64,000 bases of DNA from Sinomonas sp. P10A9 (GTDB taxonomy: Bacteria; Actinomycetota; Actinomycetes; Actinomycetales; Micrococcaceae), in assembly GCF_041022165.1 (NCBI RefSeq), contig NZ_CP163302.1:2790001-2854000 (forward strand), read 5' to 3'. Every line of letters begins with the position of its first letter. Position 1 is the first letter of the stretch. Under the pieces are notes generated by a model. It worked only from the letters and a program-made list of their open reading frames with translations. It was not told where the DNA came from and did no database searches. Position numbers and translations under genes: made by a program. Shown one piece after another: positions 17,463 to 25,030 of the stretch.

Positions 17463-18620
17463 CTATCGGGAGGTCAGGCGCTCCACAGCGGCGTCGATGC
17501 GCTCGTCGGTCCCCGTGAGGGCCACACGGATGTAGCCCGCGCCGTCGTCCCCGTAGAACACGCCCGGGCCAACCACGATCCCCAGCCCGGCGAGGCGATC
17601 GACCGTAGCCCACGTGTCCTCGCCGGCGGTGCACCAAAGGTACAGTCCCGCCTCGGAGTGCGAGAGCGTGAGCCCGAATTCCTCGAGGGCAGGGAGGAGC
17701 CGCTCGCGGCGCGACCGGTAGAGGTCCTTCTGCGCCAGCACATGGGCCTCGTCGCCGAGCGCCACGCGCATGGCCTCCTGGACCGGATAGGGCATGATCA
17801 TGCCCGCGTGCTTGCGGCTGTTGACGAGGTTCGGCATGAGCTCTGGGGCACCCGCGACGAATGCAGCACGGTACCCGGCGAGGTTGGACTGCTTGCTCAG
17901 CGAGTAGACGCTCAGGAGCCCGGTGAGGTCCCCGCCGCTCACGCGGGGATCGAGCACCGACGGAACGGCCTGCCCGCCGCGCTGCAGGTCCCACGCACCC
18001 CAGCCGAGCTCGGCATAGCACTCGTCTGAGGCCACAACCGCACCGAGCGAACGCGCGCGGTCGACGGCGCCGCGCAGCTCGTCAGCGCTCCGCACCGCCC
18101 CGGTCGGGTTGCCCGGAGAGTTGAGCCACACGAGCCGCACGCGTGCGAGCGTCGCGTCGTCGAGCTCATCGAGGCTGTCCGCGGCGACCGCGGTTGCACC
18201 CGCCAGACGCGCCCCGATGTCATAGGTCGGGTAGGCGACGGCGGGACGCACCACCACGTCGCCCTCGCCGAGCCCCAGCAGGAACGGCAGCCACGCCACG
18301 AGCTCCTTGGAGCCGATGGTCGGCATGACGGCCTGCTCGTCGAGGCCCGTGACGCCGCGGCGCCGGGCGAACCACTCGACGACCGCCTCGCGCAGCGCCT
18401 GCGTGCCGTGCACGGTGGGATACCCGTGCGCATCGGAGGCCGCCTTGAGCGCTTCCTGCACCACCTCTGGGGTGGGGTCAACAGGCGTGCCGATCGAGAG
18501 GTTCACGGCACCACCGGGGTGCCGGGCCGCCTTCGCCGCGTACGGGGCCATGGCCTCCCAGGGGTAGTCGGGCAGGTCCAGCCCGAAAGCCCGGCCCGTG
18601 GCGCTGCGTCCTGGCTCCAC
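17463..18620 (-). CDS. dapC: Succinyldiaminopimelate transaminase
   Basis: 385-residue class I/II PLP-dependent aminotransferase. The order fdxA - dapC is conserved in Actinobacteria and identifies it as the DapC step (N-succinyl-2-amino-6-ketopimelate to N-succinyl-LL-DAP). Motifs are VWLNSPGNPTGAV for substrate/PLP contacts, VVASDECYAELGW with the Asp contacting the pyridine N, and SLSKQSNLAGYR carrying the PLP Lys. The GTG start at 18620 lies 2 bp beyond the fdxA stop, so the genes are tightly coupled. Confidence 0.88.
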   Translation of the reverse strand: MEPGRSATGRAFGLDLPDYPWEAMAPYAAKAARHPGGAVNLSIGTPVDPTPEVVQEALKAASDAHGYPTVHGTQALREAVVEWFARRRGVTGLDEQAVMPTIGSKELVAWLPFLLGLGEGDVVVRPAVAYPTYDIGARLAGATAVAADSLDELDDATLARVRLVWLNSPGNPTGAVRSADELRGAVDRARSLGAVVASDECYAELGWGAWDLQRGGQAVPSVLDPRVSGGDLTGLLSVYSLSKQSNLAGYRAAFVAGAPELMPNLVNSRKHAGMIMPYPVQEAMRVALGDEAHVLAQKDLYRSRRERLLPALEEFGLTLSHSEAGLYLWCTAGEDTWATVDRLAGLGIVVGPGVFYGDDGAGYIRVALTGTDERIDAAVERLTSR

Positions 18621-18622
18621 GC

Positions 18623-18949
18623 TCAGCTGGCTGCGTTCTGTGGAGGGAGGGCCGCAACGAGCGGGTGGTCCTTGCCCGTGTTGCCGAGCTTCGCCGCCCC
18701 GCCCGGGGAACCGAGGTCGTCGAAGAACTCGACGTTGGCCTTGTAGTAGTCGGCCCACTCGTCCGGAACATCGTCCTCGTAGTAGATCGCCTCGACCGGG
18801 CACACGGGCTCGCACGCACCGCAGTCGACGCACTCGTCCGGGTGGATGTAGAGGGACCGTTCGCCTTCATAGATGCAGTCGACGGGACATTCCTCGACGC
18901 AGGCCTTGTCCTTCACATCGACGCACGGCTGTGCGATCACGTATGTCAC
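18623..18949 (-). CDS. fdxA: 7Fe ferredoxin
   Basis: 108-residue FdxA/FdxC-type ferredoxin. N-terminal cysteines for the [3Fe-4S]/[4Fe-4S] pair are in [17 protein letters not shown], and the second set is [12 protein letters not shown]. The C-terminal extension ([17 protein letters not shown]) is typical of actinobacterial 7Fe ferredoxins. GTG start with GAGGG 7 nt upstream. It is cotranscribed with dapC. Confidence 0.93.
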   Translation of the reverse strand: MTYVIAQPCVDVKDKACVEECPVDCIYEGERSLYIHPDECVDCGACEPVCPVEAIYYEDDVPDEWADYYKANVEFFDDLGSPGGAAKLGNTGKDHPLVAALPPQNAAS

Positions 18950-19082
18950 GGTGCCACCCTCTCTTCCCTCGCCCTCACTGCTGACGTCTTCTCGCAGATC
19001 TACCGGGGCCGATTGAGCCTATTATCTCCCGGCTGGCTCCCGCCACTCCACGGAGACACGTGCCGTAGCACTACGATGGAGC

Positions 19083-19322
19083 GTGCCGTCCTCTCCCGTC
19101 GAACTCCTGCGCTCGCTCGCCCCGGGTACGCGCGTGGTGGTGCGCCGCCGGATCGAGGGCGGCTTCGCGGACACGCTCGGGGATCTGGTAGCGCACGACG
19201 GCGCAACGGTCACCATCCGCACGAGGCGCGGCAACGCCGTCGTGCTTCTCGAAGACGTCGTGGCTGCGAAGCCAGTCCCTCCGCCTCCTCCGCGTCGGGC
19301 GGCTCGCCGACCCGAGGGCTAG
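19083..19322 (+). CDS. Stand-alone SH3-like domain protein
   Basis: 79-residue protein with the segments GTRVVVRRRIEGGFADTLG and VTIRTRRGNAVVLLEDVVAA, ending in a Pro run. This looks like the N-terminal SH3-like domain that precedes GNAT acetyltransferases of the Rv0428c type. Here the gene stops at once and no GNAT domain follows, so it is either a free-standing domain or a truncated gene. GTG start with TACGAT (19072-19077) 5 nt upstream, leaderless type. Divergent from fdxA. Confidence 0.6.
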   Translation: MPSSPVELLRSLAPGTRVVVRRRIEGGFADTLGDLVAHDGATVTIRTRRGNAVVLLEDVVAAKPVPPPPPRRAARRPEG

Positions 19323-20083
19323 GGCTGCACCATCCGCTGATTGGTGTTCGCATAGCTGACCGAATCCGCCGTCGAGCCGACAAGCCCCATGGTGACTCGG
19401 AGCAGGCCCGGAGCCACGTCGTCGAGCGGTGGCGGTGTGTCGGTGCCCAGGGTGAGGCTCCGCCCGTTGGAGGTTGTCGCGGTGACAGATCCCAGATAGA
19501 CGCTGACGTGTCCGCTGAGCACCGTCTTGTCGGCGGACGTGACCAACCCGGGCCCGTTGGGCGGGCGCACCGTCAGGGTGAACCCCGTGATGGTGATCGA
19601 GTCTGCCGTGATCTTCAGAACGCGGACGCCGCTGCCGTCGGCGGTCGGCACGGTGACGACGCTGATCGAACTCAGCCCCGTGAAGGACAGGCTCTGGGAG
19701 CCCATCGAGGCCGGAGTCTTGGTGAAGATCGGTGTTCCGCTGTCCCGAGGCGCCGCCACAGGCGCGCTGGACGTGGGTTCCGGGGTCGCGATGGCAGCCG
19801 GGTCCGCCCCGGATCCTGCGCCGGGAAGCGCGGGCAGGCTGGGGCCGGATCCAAGCCCCGGCAGCAGAGTGCCGCCCACAGCGGGCAAGGGCCCCGGCGC
19901 CTGGGTAGGTGCCGTGCCCGAAGGCGAAGGACTCGGGGTCTCGGACGGGCAGGACACGACGAGTGGCACACACAGCGCCGTCGGCACGCTGTCGGGGATC
20001 CTCGCCGCTCCGAGGACGAACGGCAGGGTGAGGAGCGAGCCGGACGCCACGGCGGCGAGGGTGCGGGCACGGCGGAGATTCAC
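19319..20083 (-). CDS. Exported/lipid-free secreted protein of the DUF6230-DUF6114 operon
   Basis: 254-residue protein: N-terminal signal-type helix (TLAAVASGSLLTLPFVLGAA), a long Pro/Ser/Gly-rich low-complexity linker (about residues 50-115), then a beta-rich domain of about 140 residues with repeated VTVPT/ITITGF/VTATTS strands. No catalytic motif is seen. Its fold resembles the DUF6230 protein two genes upstream (both have ADSITIT/SDSITIT strings), suggesting distant duplication. The GTG start at 20083 overlaps the upstream stop as GTGA. Third gene of the TetR-controlled operon. Confidence 0.6.
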   Translation of the reverse strand: MNLRRARTLAAVASGSLLTLPFVLGAARIPDSVPTALCVPLVVSCPSETPSPSPSGTAPTQAPGPLPAVGGTLLPGLGSGPSLPALPGAGSGADPAAIATPEPTSSAPVAAPRDSGTPIFTKTPASMGSQSLSFTGLSSISVVTVPTADGSGVRVLKITADSITITGFTLTVRPPNGPGLVTSADKTVLSGHVSVYLGSVTATTSNGRSLTLGTDTPPPLDDVAPGLLRVTMGLVGSTADSVSYANTNQRMVQP

Positions 20084-20529
20084 CCTGCCCACGTTCCCCG
20101 CTTGGCCCCCGGCGGGCCCATCCACGCCGCGACCAGCACGCCTCCGACCACCGAGAGCAGCATGCCGACGAGGAAGCCGCCCATGTTAACCCCGACGAGC
20201 GAGTAGACAGCGACCACCAGTGTCAGAACCCCATAGAACACGTGATGCGGCGGCATGGTCACGGACAGGACTCCGAGAAGCACCAGCACGATCGGGATGA
20301 CGGTGGCCTGAAGTCCCTCGATCCCCAGCTGGATGTGAAGATGGCCAAGGTCGAGCTGACCCGAGAAGAACATCTCCACCCCGCCGAGCATGGCCAGCAA
20401 CCCGCCGACGAACGGCCGCTGCCGGCGCCAGTGCCGGAATCGGCTGGCCTTCCCGGACGCCTTCGCACTCCGCGACGGCGCGGGAGCACTGTTCTCCGTC
20501 GTCGACGACGTGCCACCGCTCAGAAGCAT
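20080..20529 (-). CDS. DUF6114 family membrane protein
   Basis: 149-residue protein with a basic, Ser-rich cytosolic N-terminus and four predicted membrane helices (GGLLAMLGGVEMFFSG, VIPIVLVLLGVLSVTM, VFYGVLTLVVAVYSLVGV, GGFLVGMLLSVVGGVLVA). It is typical of DUF6114 proteins, which in streptomycetes neighbour DUF6230 genes. The ATG at 20529 overlaps the end of the DUF6230 gene by 10 nt. No function is established. Confidence 0.7.
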   Translation of the reverse strand: MLLSGGTSSTTENSAPAPSRSAKASGKASRFRHWRRQRPFVGGLLAMLGGVEMFFSGQLDLGHLHIQLGIEGLQATVIPIVLVLLGVLSVTMPPHHVFYGVLTLVVAVYSLVGVNMGGFLVGMLLSVVGGVLVAAWMGPPGAKRGTWAG

Positions 20530-21134
20530 GCCTTGGACCCATCCGTCAGATCCAGGCTCATCCCGGTCAGGGTGAACACCGATGCCTGCGTACTCCACGC
20601 CGTCTGCTGCAGATTCGTGATCGTGATGCTGTCTGAGTCCTGGGCGAAGTCGCCTGCCGAGCCCTTCGCGGCGGTGTTGACCGTCGAGGCGTCCACGCCG
20701 ATGCGGATCTTGCCGAAGGTGGAATCGCCCTTCAGGCCGGTCATTCCGATCTGAAGATCGGAAGCCGAGGCAGGGTTGTTCCCGCCGCCGGCTTTGATGA
20801 GCACCCCGACCGTGCCCAACGGGGTCTGCGTGACCACGGACTGGCACAGGTCAGAGAGGGTTGCGCTCTTGATGTTGGCGATCGCAACCGGGTGATCCTT
20901 CCCCTCGGTATCCTTCGCGACCCCGGCGTACTGGGAGAACCCGGTTCCCTCGAGCCTCGAGGCGCCGATCTGGAACTGGCTGCCGGACACGGCGAAGGAC
21001 ACGGGTACCGCCCCTTGGGCGATGCCGCCCATGAGGAGCGATGCGGCCGCGGCCGAGGGCACGGCAAAGAGCATGATGCGGCCTGCATGGGATGCACCCA
21101 TCGATCGGATGCGCTGCGAGACGGGGAACTTCAT
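20520..21134 (-). CDS. DUF6230 family exported protein
   Basis: 204-residue secreted protein. The signal peptide is in residues 1-40 (RIMLFAVPSAAAASLLMGGI, with cleavage near AQGA). The mature domain is beta-rich with strands such as SDSITITNLQQTA. Family-level match to DUF6230, sometimes mislabelled cholesterol esterase. The ATG at 21134 follows GGAGGATCA, an ideal SD, so the 68 upstream in-frame codons are not used. First gene of a three-gene operon divergent from a TetR regulator. Confidence 0.7.
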   Translation of the reverse strand: MKFPVSQRIRSMGASHAGRIMLFAVPSAAAASLLMGGIAQGAVPVSFAVSGSQFQIGASRLEGTGFSQYAGVAKDTEGKDHPVAIANIKSATLSDLCQSVVTQTPLGTVGVLIKAGGGNNPASASDLQIGMTGLKGDSTFGKIRIGVDASTVNTAAKGSAGDFAQDSDSITITNLQQTAWSTQASVFTLTGMSLDLTDGSKACF

Positions 21135-21181
21135 TGATCCTCCTGACGTGGGCGCCGCCCGTGACGGCGGCAACACGGTCG

Positions 21182-21239
21182 AAGATATCGGCACTGTTGA
21201 CTCTGAGTCAATAGCGGCCTCGCCGACTCTTCTCGAGTC
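21182..21239. promoter_or_regulatory. Operators and promoter between DUF6230 operon and TetR gene
   Basis: Two inverted repeats share the half-site GACTC/GAGTC: a perfect 7-1-7 palindrome TTGACTCTGAGTCAA (21197-21211), and GACTC-N5-GAGTC (21225-21239). On the minus strand the first contains a -35 TTGACT (21211-21206), and TATCTT (21187-21182) follows after 18 nt as -10. The second lies just upstream of the tetR -10. The layout fits autoregulation plus repression of the divergent operon. Confidence 0.6.
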
Positions 21240-21241
21240 AG

Positions 21242-21247
21242 TAGAAT
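21242..21247 (+). promoter_or_regulatory. -10 box for leaderless tetR-type transcript
   Basis: TAGAAT, then 7 nt, then the GTG at 21255. No SD. Operator GACTC-N5-GAGTC ends 2 nt upstream. Confidence 0.5.
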
Positions 21248-21254
21248 TTCTGCT

Positions 21255-21854
21255 GTGTCCGAACCGCAGCGCGCCCGCCTCAACCCTCAGGACCGGAGAG
21301 CGCAGCTCGTCGCGGCCGGAGTGAACTTCCTGACCGACCACACTCTGGACGAACTGACGATGGACGAGCTCGCCCGCTTGGCCGGCGTTTCACGCGCCCT
21401 GCTGTTCCATTACTTCGAAACCCGCCAAGGCATGCAGCTTGCCGTGGTCACGACGGCGCGGGACAGCCTTCTCCTCGCCACGACTCCGCGCGAGGACCTC
21501 GCCCCGCGGGAGCGGGTCCGGGACACGCTGCTGAGGATCACCCAGTTCGTGCAGCAGCACCACGGCACCTTCTACTCAATGGTCAGAGGGGCCGCAAGCG
21601 GCGACCCCGCGGTGCGCGTGATCATCGATGAGTCACGTGAGCTCAATGCCGAACGCCTGCGCGAAGCCTTCATCGAGCTCGGGTTGGCGGACACTACGTT
21701 GTTGCGCGTGGCCCTGCGATCCTGGGTCGCGTTCGCCGAGGAGTCGCTCATCAGCCTCGCGATCGAGCGCAACACTGCGGCCGATGAGGTGGTGCAGTTC
21801 CTGGAGGCATCCCTGCATGGGATGGTGAACTCCATCCACGACCAGAGGCTCTGA
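21255..21854 (+). CDS. TetR/AcrR family transcriptional regulator
   Basis: 199-residue regulator. The N-terminal helix-turn-helix (about residues 25-60) includes TMDELARLAGVSRALLFHYF, the canonical TetR recognition helix. The C-terminal helical domain would bind an unknown ligand. The GTG start is leaderless-type. It is divergent from the DUF6230/DUF6114 operon, with two GACTC/GAGTC operator-like repeats between them, so it probably represses that operon and itself. Confidence 0.88.
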   Translation: MSEPQRARLNPQDRRAQLVAAGVNFLTDHTLDELTMDELARLAGVSRALLFHYFETRQGMQLAVVTTARDSLLLATTPREDLAPRERVRDTLLRITQFVQQHHGTFYSMVRGAASGDPAVRVIIDESRELNAERLREAFIELGLADTTLLRVALRSWVAFAEESLISLAIERNTAADEVVQFLEASLHGMVNSIHDQRL

Positions 21855-21874
21855 GCTCGGAAGGCATCGCCCCC

Positions 21875-21931
21875 TTGTGGGCCAAGGCCGCCGCACCTAC
21901 TATTAAATCCAATTGATGGTTTAATTGGGTT
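21875..21931 (+). promoter_or_regulatory. Promoter and operator of paralogue 1
   Basis: -35 TTGTGG (21875-21880), a 17-nt spacer, -10 TACTAT (21898-21903). An inverted repeat with CCAATT (21909-21914) and AATTGG (21923-21928) sits over the predicted start of transcription. It contains CCAATTGATGG, the reverse complement of a word at the next gene's promoter. Confidence 0.6.
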
Positions 21932-21962
21932 GGAGCTGGGCCGGCCCCTCAGGAGGCCGGCC

Positions 21963-22433
21963 ATGTCCTTGAACTCCCTGCTGGGCGCGATCGCCCGGAC
22001 GAGCATTCCGCACCTTGTGCTCGAAGAACCCAGGCTCGACCACGTCTCGGTCCATCCCTGCGCGGAAGGTCTCTGCGTCGACGTCGGCCTCTCGGTTCTT
22101 GGCTTGGTGCAGTTAGGCCGCGCCCGCGCAACGGCACGCTTCACGGCGGTCCTCGAACGGCGTGGCCCGGATGGGAGCACTGTCCGCCGGGCCATTGCGA
22201 GCATCGAGTCGTGTGACGGCGCGTTCAGGCGTGAAGGGTTGACCCTCGCGGGCGCTTCCCTCCTCCTCGGCACACCGCATCCCCAGCGCTTCTGGCCGCG
22301 GATCGGCGCTCCCGACGGTCGCGGCGTGGTGCTCGTCGACTCCGCATGGACAGACCTCATGGTCACCGACCACAGGCACCGCCTGGTCACACGGGTCCGC
22401 GGTGAATGGGCCATGCCCTTGCGGAGCAAGTAG
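21963..22433 (+). CDS. Unknown protein, paralogue 1 of a tandem pair
   Basis: 156-residue soluble protein, no known family recognised. It is a clear paralogue of the next gene: both start MSL-x-[ST]-LL, share ARFTAVLER-x-GP in the middle and W-[TS]-DL-[MV]-VTD...GEW near the end. The ATG at 21963 has AGGAGG 7 nt upstream; the frame extends 11 codons further without an SD. It has its own promoter with a CAATTG-type operator. Predicted mainly beta with short helices. Confidence 0.7.
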   Translation: MSLNSLLGAIARTSIPHLVLEEPRLDHVSVHPCAEGLCVDVGLSVLGLVQLGRARATARFTAVLERRGPDGSTVRRAIASIESCDGAFRREGLTLAGASLLLGTPHPQRFWPRIGAPDGRGVVLVDSAWTDLMVTDHRHRLVTRVRGEWAMPLRSK

Positions 22434-22470
22434 GTGCTCCCTACAATATGACCATCAATTGGACAATTGG
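22419..22470 (+). promoter_or_regulatory. Promoter and operator of paralogue 2
   Basis: -35 TTGCGG (22419-22424) overlaps the end of paralogue 1. A 17-nt spacer is followed by -10 TACAAT (22442-22447). Right after it comes CCATCAATTGG (22452-22462) and a second CAATTGG (22464-22470). Geometry and box match paralogue 1, so both genes probably answer to one regulator. Confidence 0.6.
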
Positions 22471-22515
22471 TGAGCCGAAGCTGGGTCGGACCGCCCCGAG
22501 ACAAAGCCGCCTGCC

Positions 22516-23046
22516 ATGTCACTCCGAACCCTGCTCGCTCGTCCGCGTACCCATTTGTCCGGACCCGCAGACCCAGTCTCCAACCCTCGACATCCAGCGC
22601 GCATCGCGTCCGTTGCAGTGCGCGCACTCGACTGCGGGCTCCACGTGGATGTCGACGAAGATCACGCCGAGTCCGGACGCCTGAGCCACGCGATTCACGC
22701 GTCAGCCCGATTCACGGCCGTCCTCGAACGGACCGGGCCCGAGCCTGGCGGAACGGGGCGCCGGATCACAGCTCTGAGCGTACGGTCGGACCACGCCGGC
22801 CTCCGCCCCGGGCACTTCAGGCACGCCACGGCGGGTCTCACCGTCGGGGCTCCGCCGTTGTCCTCACTGCTGGACAAGGCGCCCGCGCCGAAGGGCTCAC
22901 GTGTACGGCTCCTCTCCGCCACCTGGTCAGACCTTGTTGTGACCGACGCCGAAAGCGGTCTCGCCCTGGAAGTCGAAGGAGAGTGGACCGTCTACTGTGC
23001 GGCCGAGCATCAGGAGATGCTCGTCCCGAGAGCCCAGATGGCCTAG
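22516..23046 (+). CDS. Unknown protein, paralogue 2 of a tandem pair
   Basis: 176-residue soluble protein, paralogous to the preceding gene over about 95 residues (ARFTAVLERTGP ... LVVTD ... VEGEW) and with a longer charged C-terminus (EHQEMLVPRAQMA). The N-terminal 35 residues differ. No cysteines or catalytic motif common to both were seen. The start is the first ATG after the promoter and corresponds to the MSL start of paralogue 1. It converges on the MFS gene, overlapping its end by 4 bp. Confidence 0.65.
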   Translation: MSLRTLLARPRTHLSGPADPVSNPRHPARIASVAVRALDCGLHVDVDEDHAESGRLSHAIHASARFTAVLERTGPEPGGTGRRITALSVRSDHAGLRPGHFRHATAGLTVGAPPLSSLLDKAPAPKGSRVRLLSATWSDLVVTDAESGLALEVEGEWTVYCAAEHQEMLVPRAQMA

Positions 23047-24317
23047 TCCTGGACCGCGTCCGGCAGCGTCCGGAGCCTGAAGAACGGGCCGAGGGCCACG
23101 GGTAGGATCGCGACGAGCCCACCGACGATCCCGATCCACAGCGTCGGAACAAGCCCGATCCTCTCCCCCAGCCACCCGCCGAGGAGCGAGCCGATGGGCA
23201 TGACGCCCCACACGACGCAGCGGATGGACGCGTTCATCCGCCCGAGCAGCCGCGGCGGGCAGATACGCTGGCGCATGCTCACCTGCATCACGTTGTAGAC
23301 GATCACGCCGAAGCTCATCGAGAACTCGCCCACGCTCAACAGCACGGGCGCCCATGGCCCAGGGCCAGCCACGAGCGCGAGAGGGAGAAGTACCCCACCG
23401 GCCCCGCCGACCATGAGCCCGATCGGAAGCAGCGGGCCCTCCCCGATCCGCGCGCCGAGGCGGGGGGCGGCCACCGCACCGACGAGCCCGCCCACGGACC
23501 CGATGGAGAGCATGACGCCGAACCCGGCGGCCCCGAGGTTGAGCTCGCGAAGGATGACCAGCGGCAGGAGCACGTAGGCCACGGACGAGAACAGGTTGCC
23601 GATCGCGGTGCTGGCCACGATCCGCCGGATGAGCGGATGCCTTGCCACGAAGGCACCGCCTTCACGGATCTCCACCCAGAGGCTGCTGTCCTCGCGTCGC
23701 TCAGGCAGCATCTCCGCGTCGTGGACACGGGTGAGGCAGAGTGCCGACACGAGGTAGCCCGCCGACTCGGCGGCGAAGAGCACCGGGGCACTGACGAGAG
23801 CCAGGAGGAAGCCGCCGAGCGCGGGGCCGCCCATGCGGGCGACCTGCGCGGTCGCCTCGAGCTTGCCGTTCGCATCGGCGATCTGACTCCGGTGGACGAG
23901 GAGTGGAATGTAGCTCTGGTAGGCGACATCGAAGAAGACTGTTGCGACGCCGACCACGGCCGCGACGACGTAGAGATGCCACATCTGCAGCACTCCGGCC
24001 CACCACAGCACGGGGACGCATGCCATCGCAACCATCCGTGCGAGGTCCGCCCGGATCATGGTGCGTCGCTTGAGCCAGCGGTCCACCCACGCGCCAGCCG
24101 GGAGTCCGACGATGAGGAAGGCCGCCATTGCGGCCGCGTTGAGCACGCCGAGCTCCATCTCCGCCGCCCCGAGGAGGCTCACGGCGAGCACGGGAAGCGC
24201 GAGCTGGCCGAGCTGGACGCCGAGCTGACTGACGCCCTCCCCGGTCCAGAAGGCGAGGAACGAGCGGCTCCGAAGGAGAGTCGGCGCGGTCAGCTCTGCG
24301 GGCGTTTCAGGGGACAC
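23043..24317 (-). CDS. MFS exporter, DHA3/EntS-like
   Basis: 424-residue major facilitator with twelve hydrophobic segments. It begins TLLRSRSFLAFWTGEGVSQL, as in the EntS/macrolide-efflux (DHA3, MFS_3) group. The 2-3 loop GLPAGAWVDRWLKRRTMI is the MFS motif A equivalent. Probable drug or siderophore efflux across the cytoplasmic membrane. The GTG at 24317 was chosen because -35 TTGACA, 18 nt, CAGACT and then 6 nt precede it (leaderless type); a TTG at 24353 is the upstream alternative. Divergent from its likely regulator. Confidence 0.8.
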   Translation of the reverse strand: MSPETPAELTAPTLLRSRSFLAFWTGEGVSQLGVQLGQLALPVLAVSLLGAAEMELGVLNAAAMAAFLIVGLPAGAWVDRWLKRRTMIRADLARMVAMACVPVLWWAGVLQMWHLYVVAAVVGVATVFFDVAYQSYIPLLVHRSQIADANGKLEATAQVARMGGPALGGFLLALVSAPVLFAAESAGYLVSALCLTRVHDAEMLPERREDSSLWVEIREGGAFVARHPLIRRIVASTAIGNLFSSVAYVLLPLVILRELNLGAAGFGVMLSIGSVGGLVGAVAAPRLGARIGEGPLLPIGLMVGGAGGVLLPLALVAGPGPWAPVLLSVGEFSMSFGVIVYNVMQVSMRQRICPPRLLGRMNASIRCVVWGVMPIGSLLGGWLGERIGLVPTLWIGIVGGLVAILPVALGPFFRLRTLPDAVQD

Positions 24318-24323
24318 GCGGCC

Positions 24324-24370
24324 AGTCTGGGTCAAGTGATTGGGAAGTGTCAATCACTCATCGATAGGCT
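24324..24370. promoter_or_regulatory. Divergent promoters and operator, MFS exporter / ArsR-like regulator
   Basis: A perfect inverted repeat, AGTGATTG (24335-24342) and CAATCACT (24351-24358), covers the -35 TTGACA of the MFS promoter (minus strand, 24353-24348). It lies just upstream of the regulator's -10 TAGGCT (24365-24370). It is the probable binding site of the adjacent winged-helix protein. Confidence 0.6.
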
Positions 24371-24376
24371 GGTGCC

Positions 24377-24868
24377 ATGTCGGAGCCAGACGAGGCCGCG
24401 AAGGGCCGCGCGCTCAGTTCACCGCTGCGCCTGCGCATCCTGCGGATGTGCCTCCACCAGCCGCGTACCAACAAGGAGATCGCAGATCGGCTGGGGATCA
24501 ACCCCGCCTCGTGCCTCCACCACGTGCGCACCCTCGTGGCGACGGGATTCCTTGAGTCGCAGCCCGAGCGCCGCGGCGCCCGCGGGGCCAAGGAGGTCCC
24601 CTATCTGGCCACACGCAAATCGTGGAGCCAGCATGTCGACGACGTCGCCCCAGTACTGATTGAGACCTTCGTCCAGGAGACCGCGGCCCTGGCGCCGGAG
24701 GACATCTCCGTCTGGAGGGTCGGGCTCAAGCTCAACCAGGAGCATCGGGACGACCTCATGGGCCGGCTCCGCGCCATCGTCGACGAGTTCGTGGCACTGC
24801 CCAGCGATCCCGACGGCGAGGCTATCTCGCTCATGATCGCCCAGCACCGAGACGCCGCCGCCGACTGA
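24377..24868 (+). CDS. ArsR-type winged-helix transcriptional regulator
   Basis: 163-residue protein with an N-terminal winged helix (about residues 12-75: SSPLRLRILRMCL, TNKEIADRLGINPASCLHHV, then the wing) and a helical C-terminal half. HHV in the recognition helix fits the ArsR/HTH_20 class. No metal-binding Cys pair is visible, so the ligand is probably organic. TAGGCT lies 6 nt before the ATG (leaderless). Divergent from the MFS exporter with a palindrome between them, so it likely represses that exporter. Confidence 0.8.
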   Translation: MSEPDEAAKGRALSSPLRLRILRMCLHQPRTNKEIADRLGINPASCLHHVRTLVATGFLESQPERRGARGAKEVPYLATRKSWSQHVDDVAPVLIETFVQETAALAPEDISVWRVGLKLNQEHRDDLMGRLRAIVDEFVALPSDPDGEAISLMIAQHRDAAAD

Positions 24869-24933
24869 TCCGCCACCCCTGCCGATTCGGTTACCGATCT
24901 CCCACCTGGTTTCGCCTTTCGGGTACGCGTACG

Positions 24934-24975
24934 ACGACGGGCGGTGCCTTCCGCGCGGAAGGCACCGGCCGTCGT
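24934..24975. terminator. Bidirectional terminator, regulator/typA
   Basis: 19-bp arms (24934-24952 and 24957-24975) with one mismatch and a GCGC loop, between convergent genes. It shares AAGGCACCGGCCGT and the following GTACCCG with the terminator at 16037-16058. Confidence 0.7.
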
Positions 24976-25030
24976 GGTACCCGCAATGCCGAATCAGACG
25001 CGAGATCTGGACCCGAGACGGAGCAAGGAG

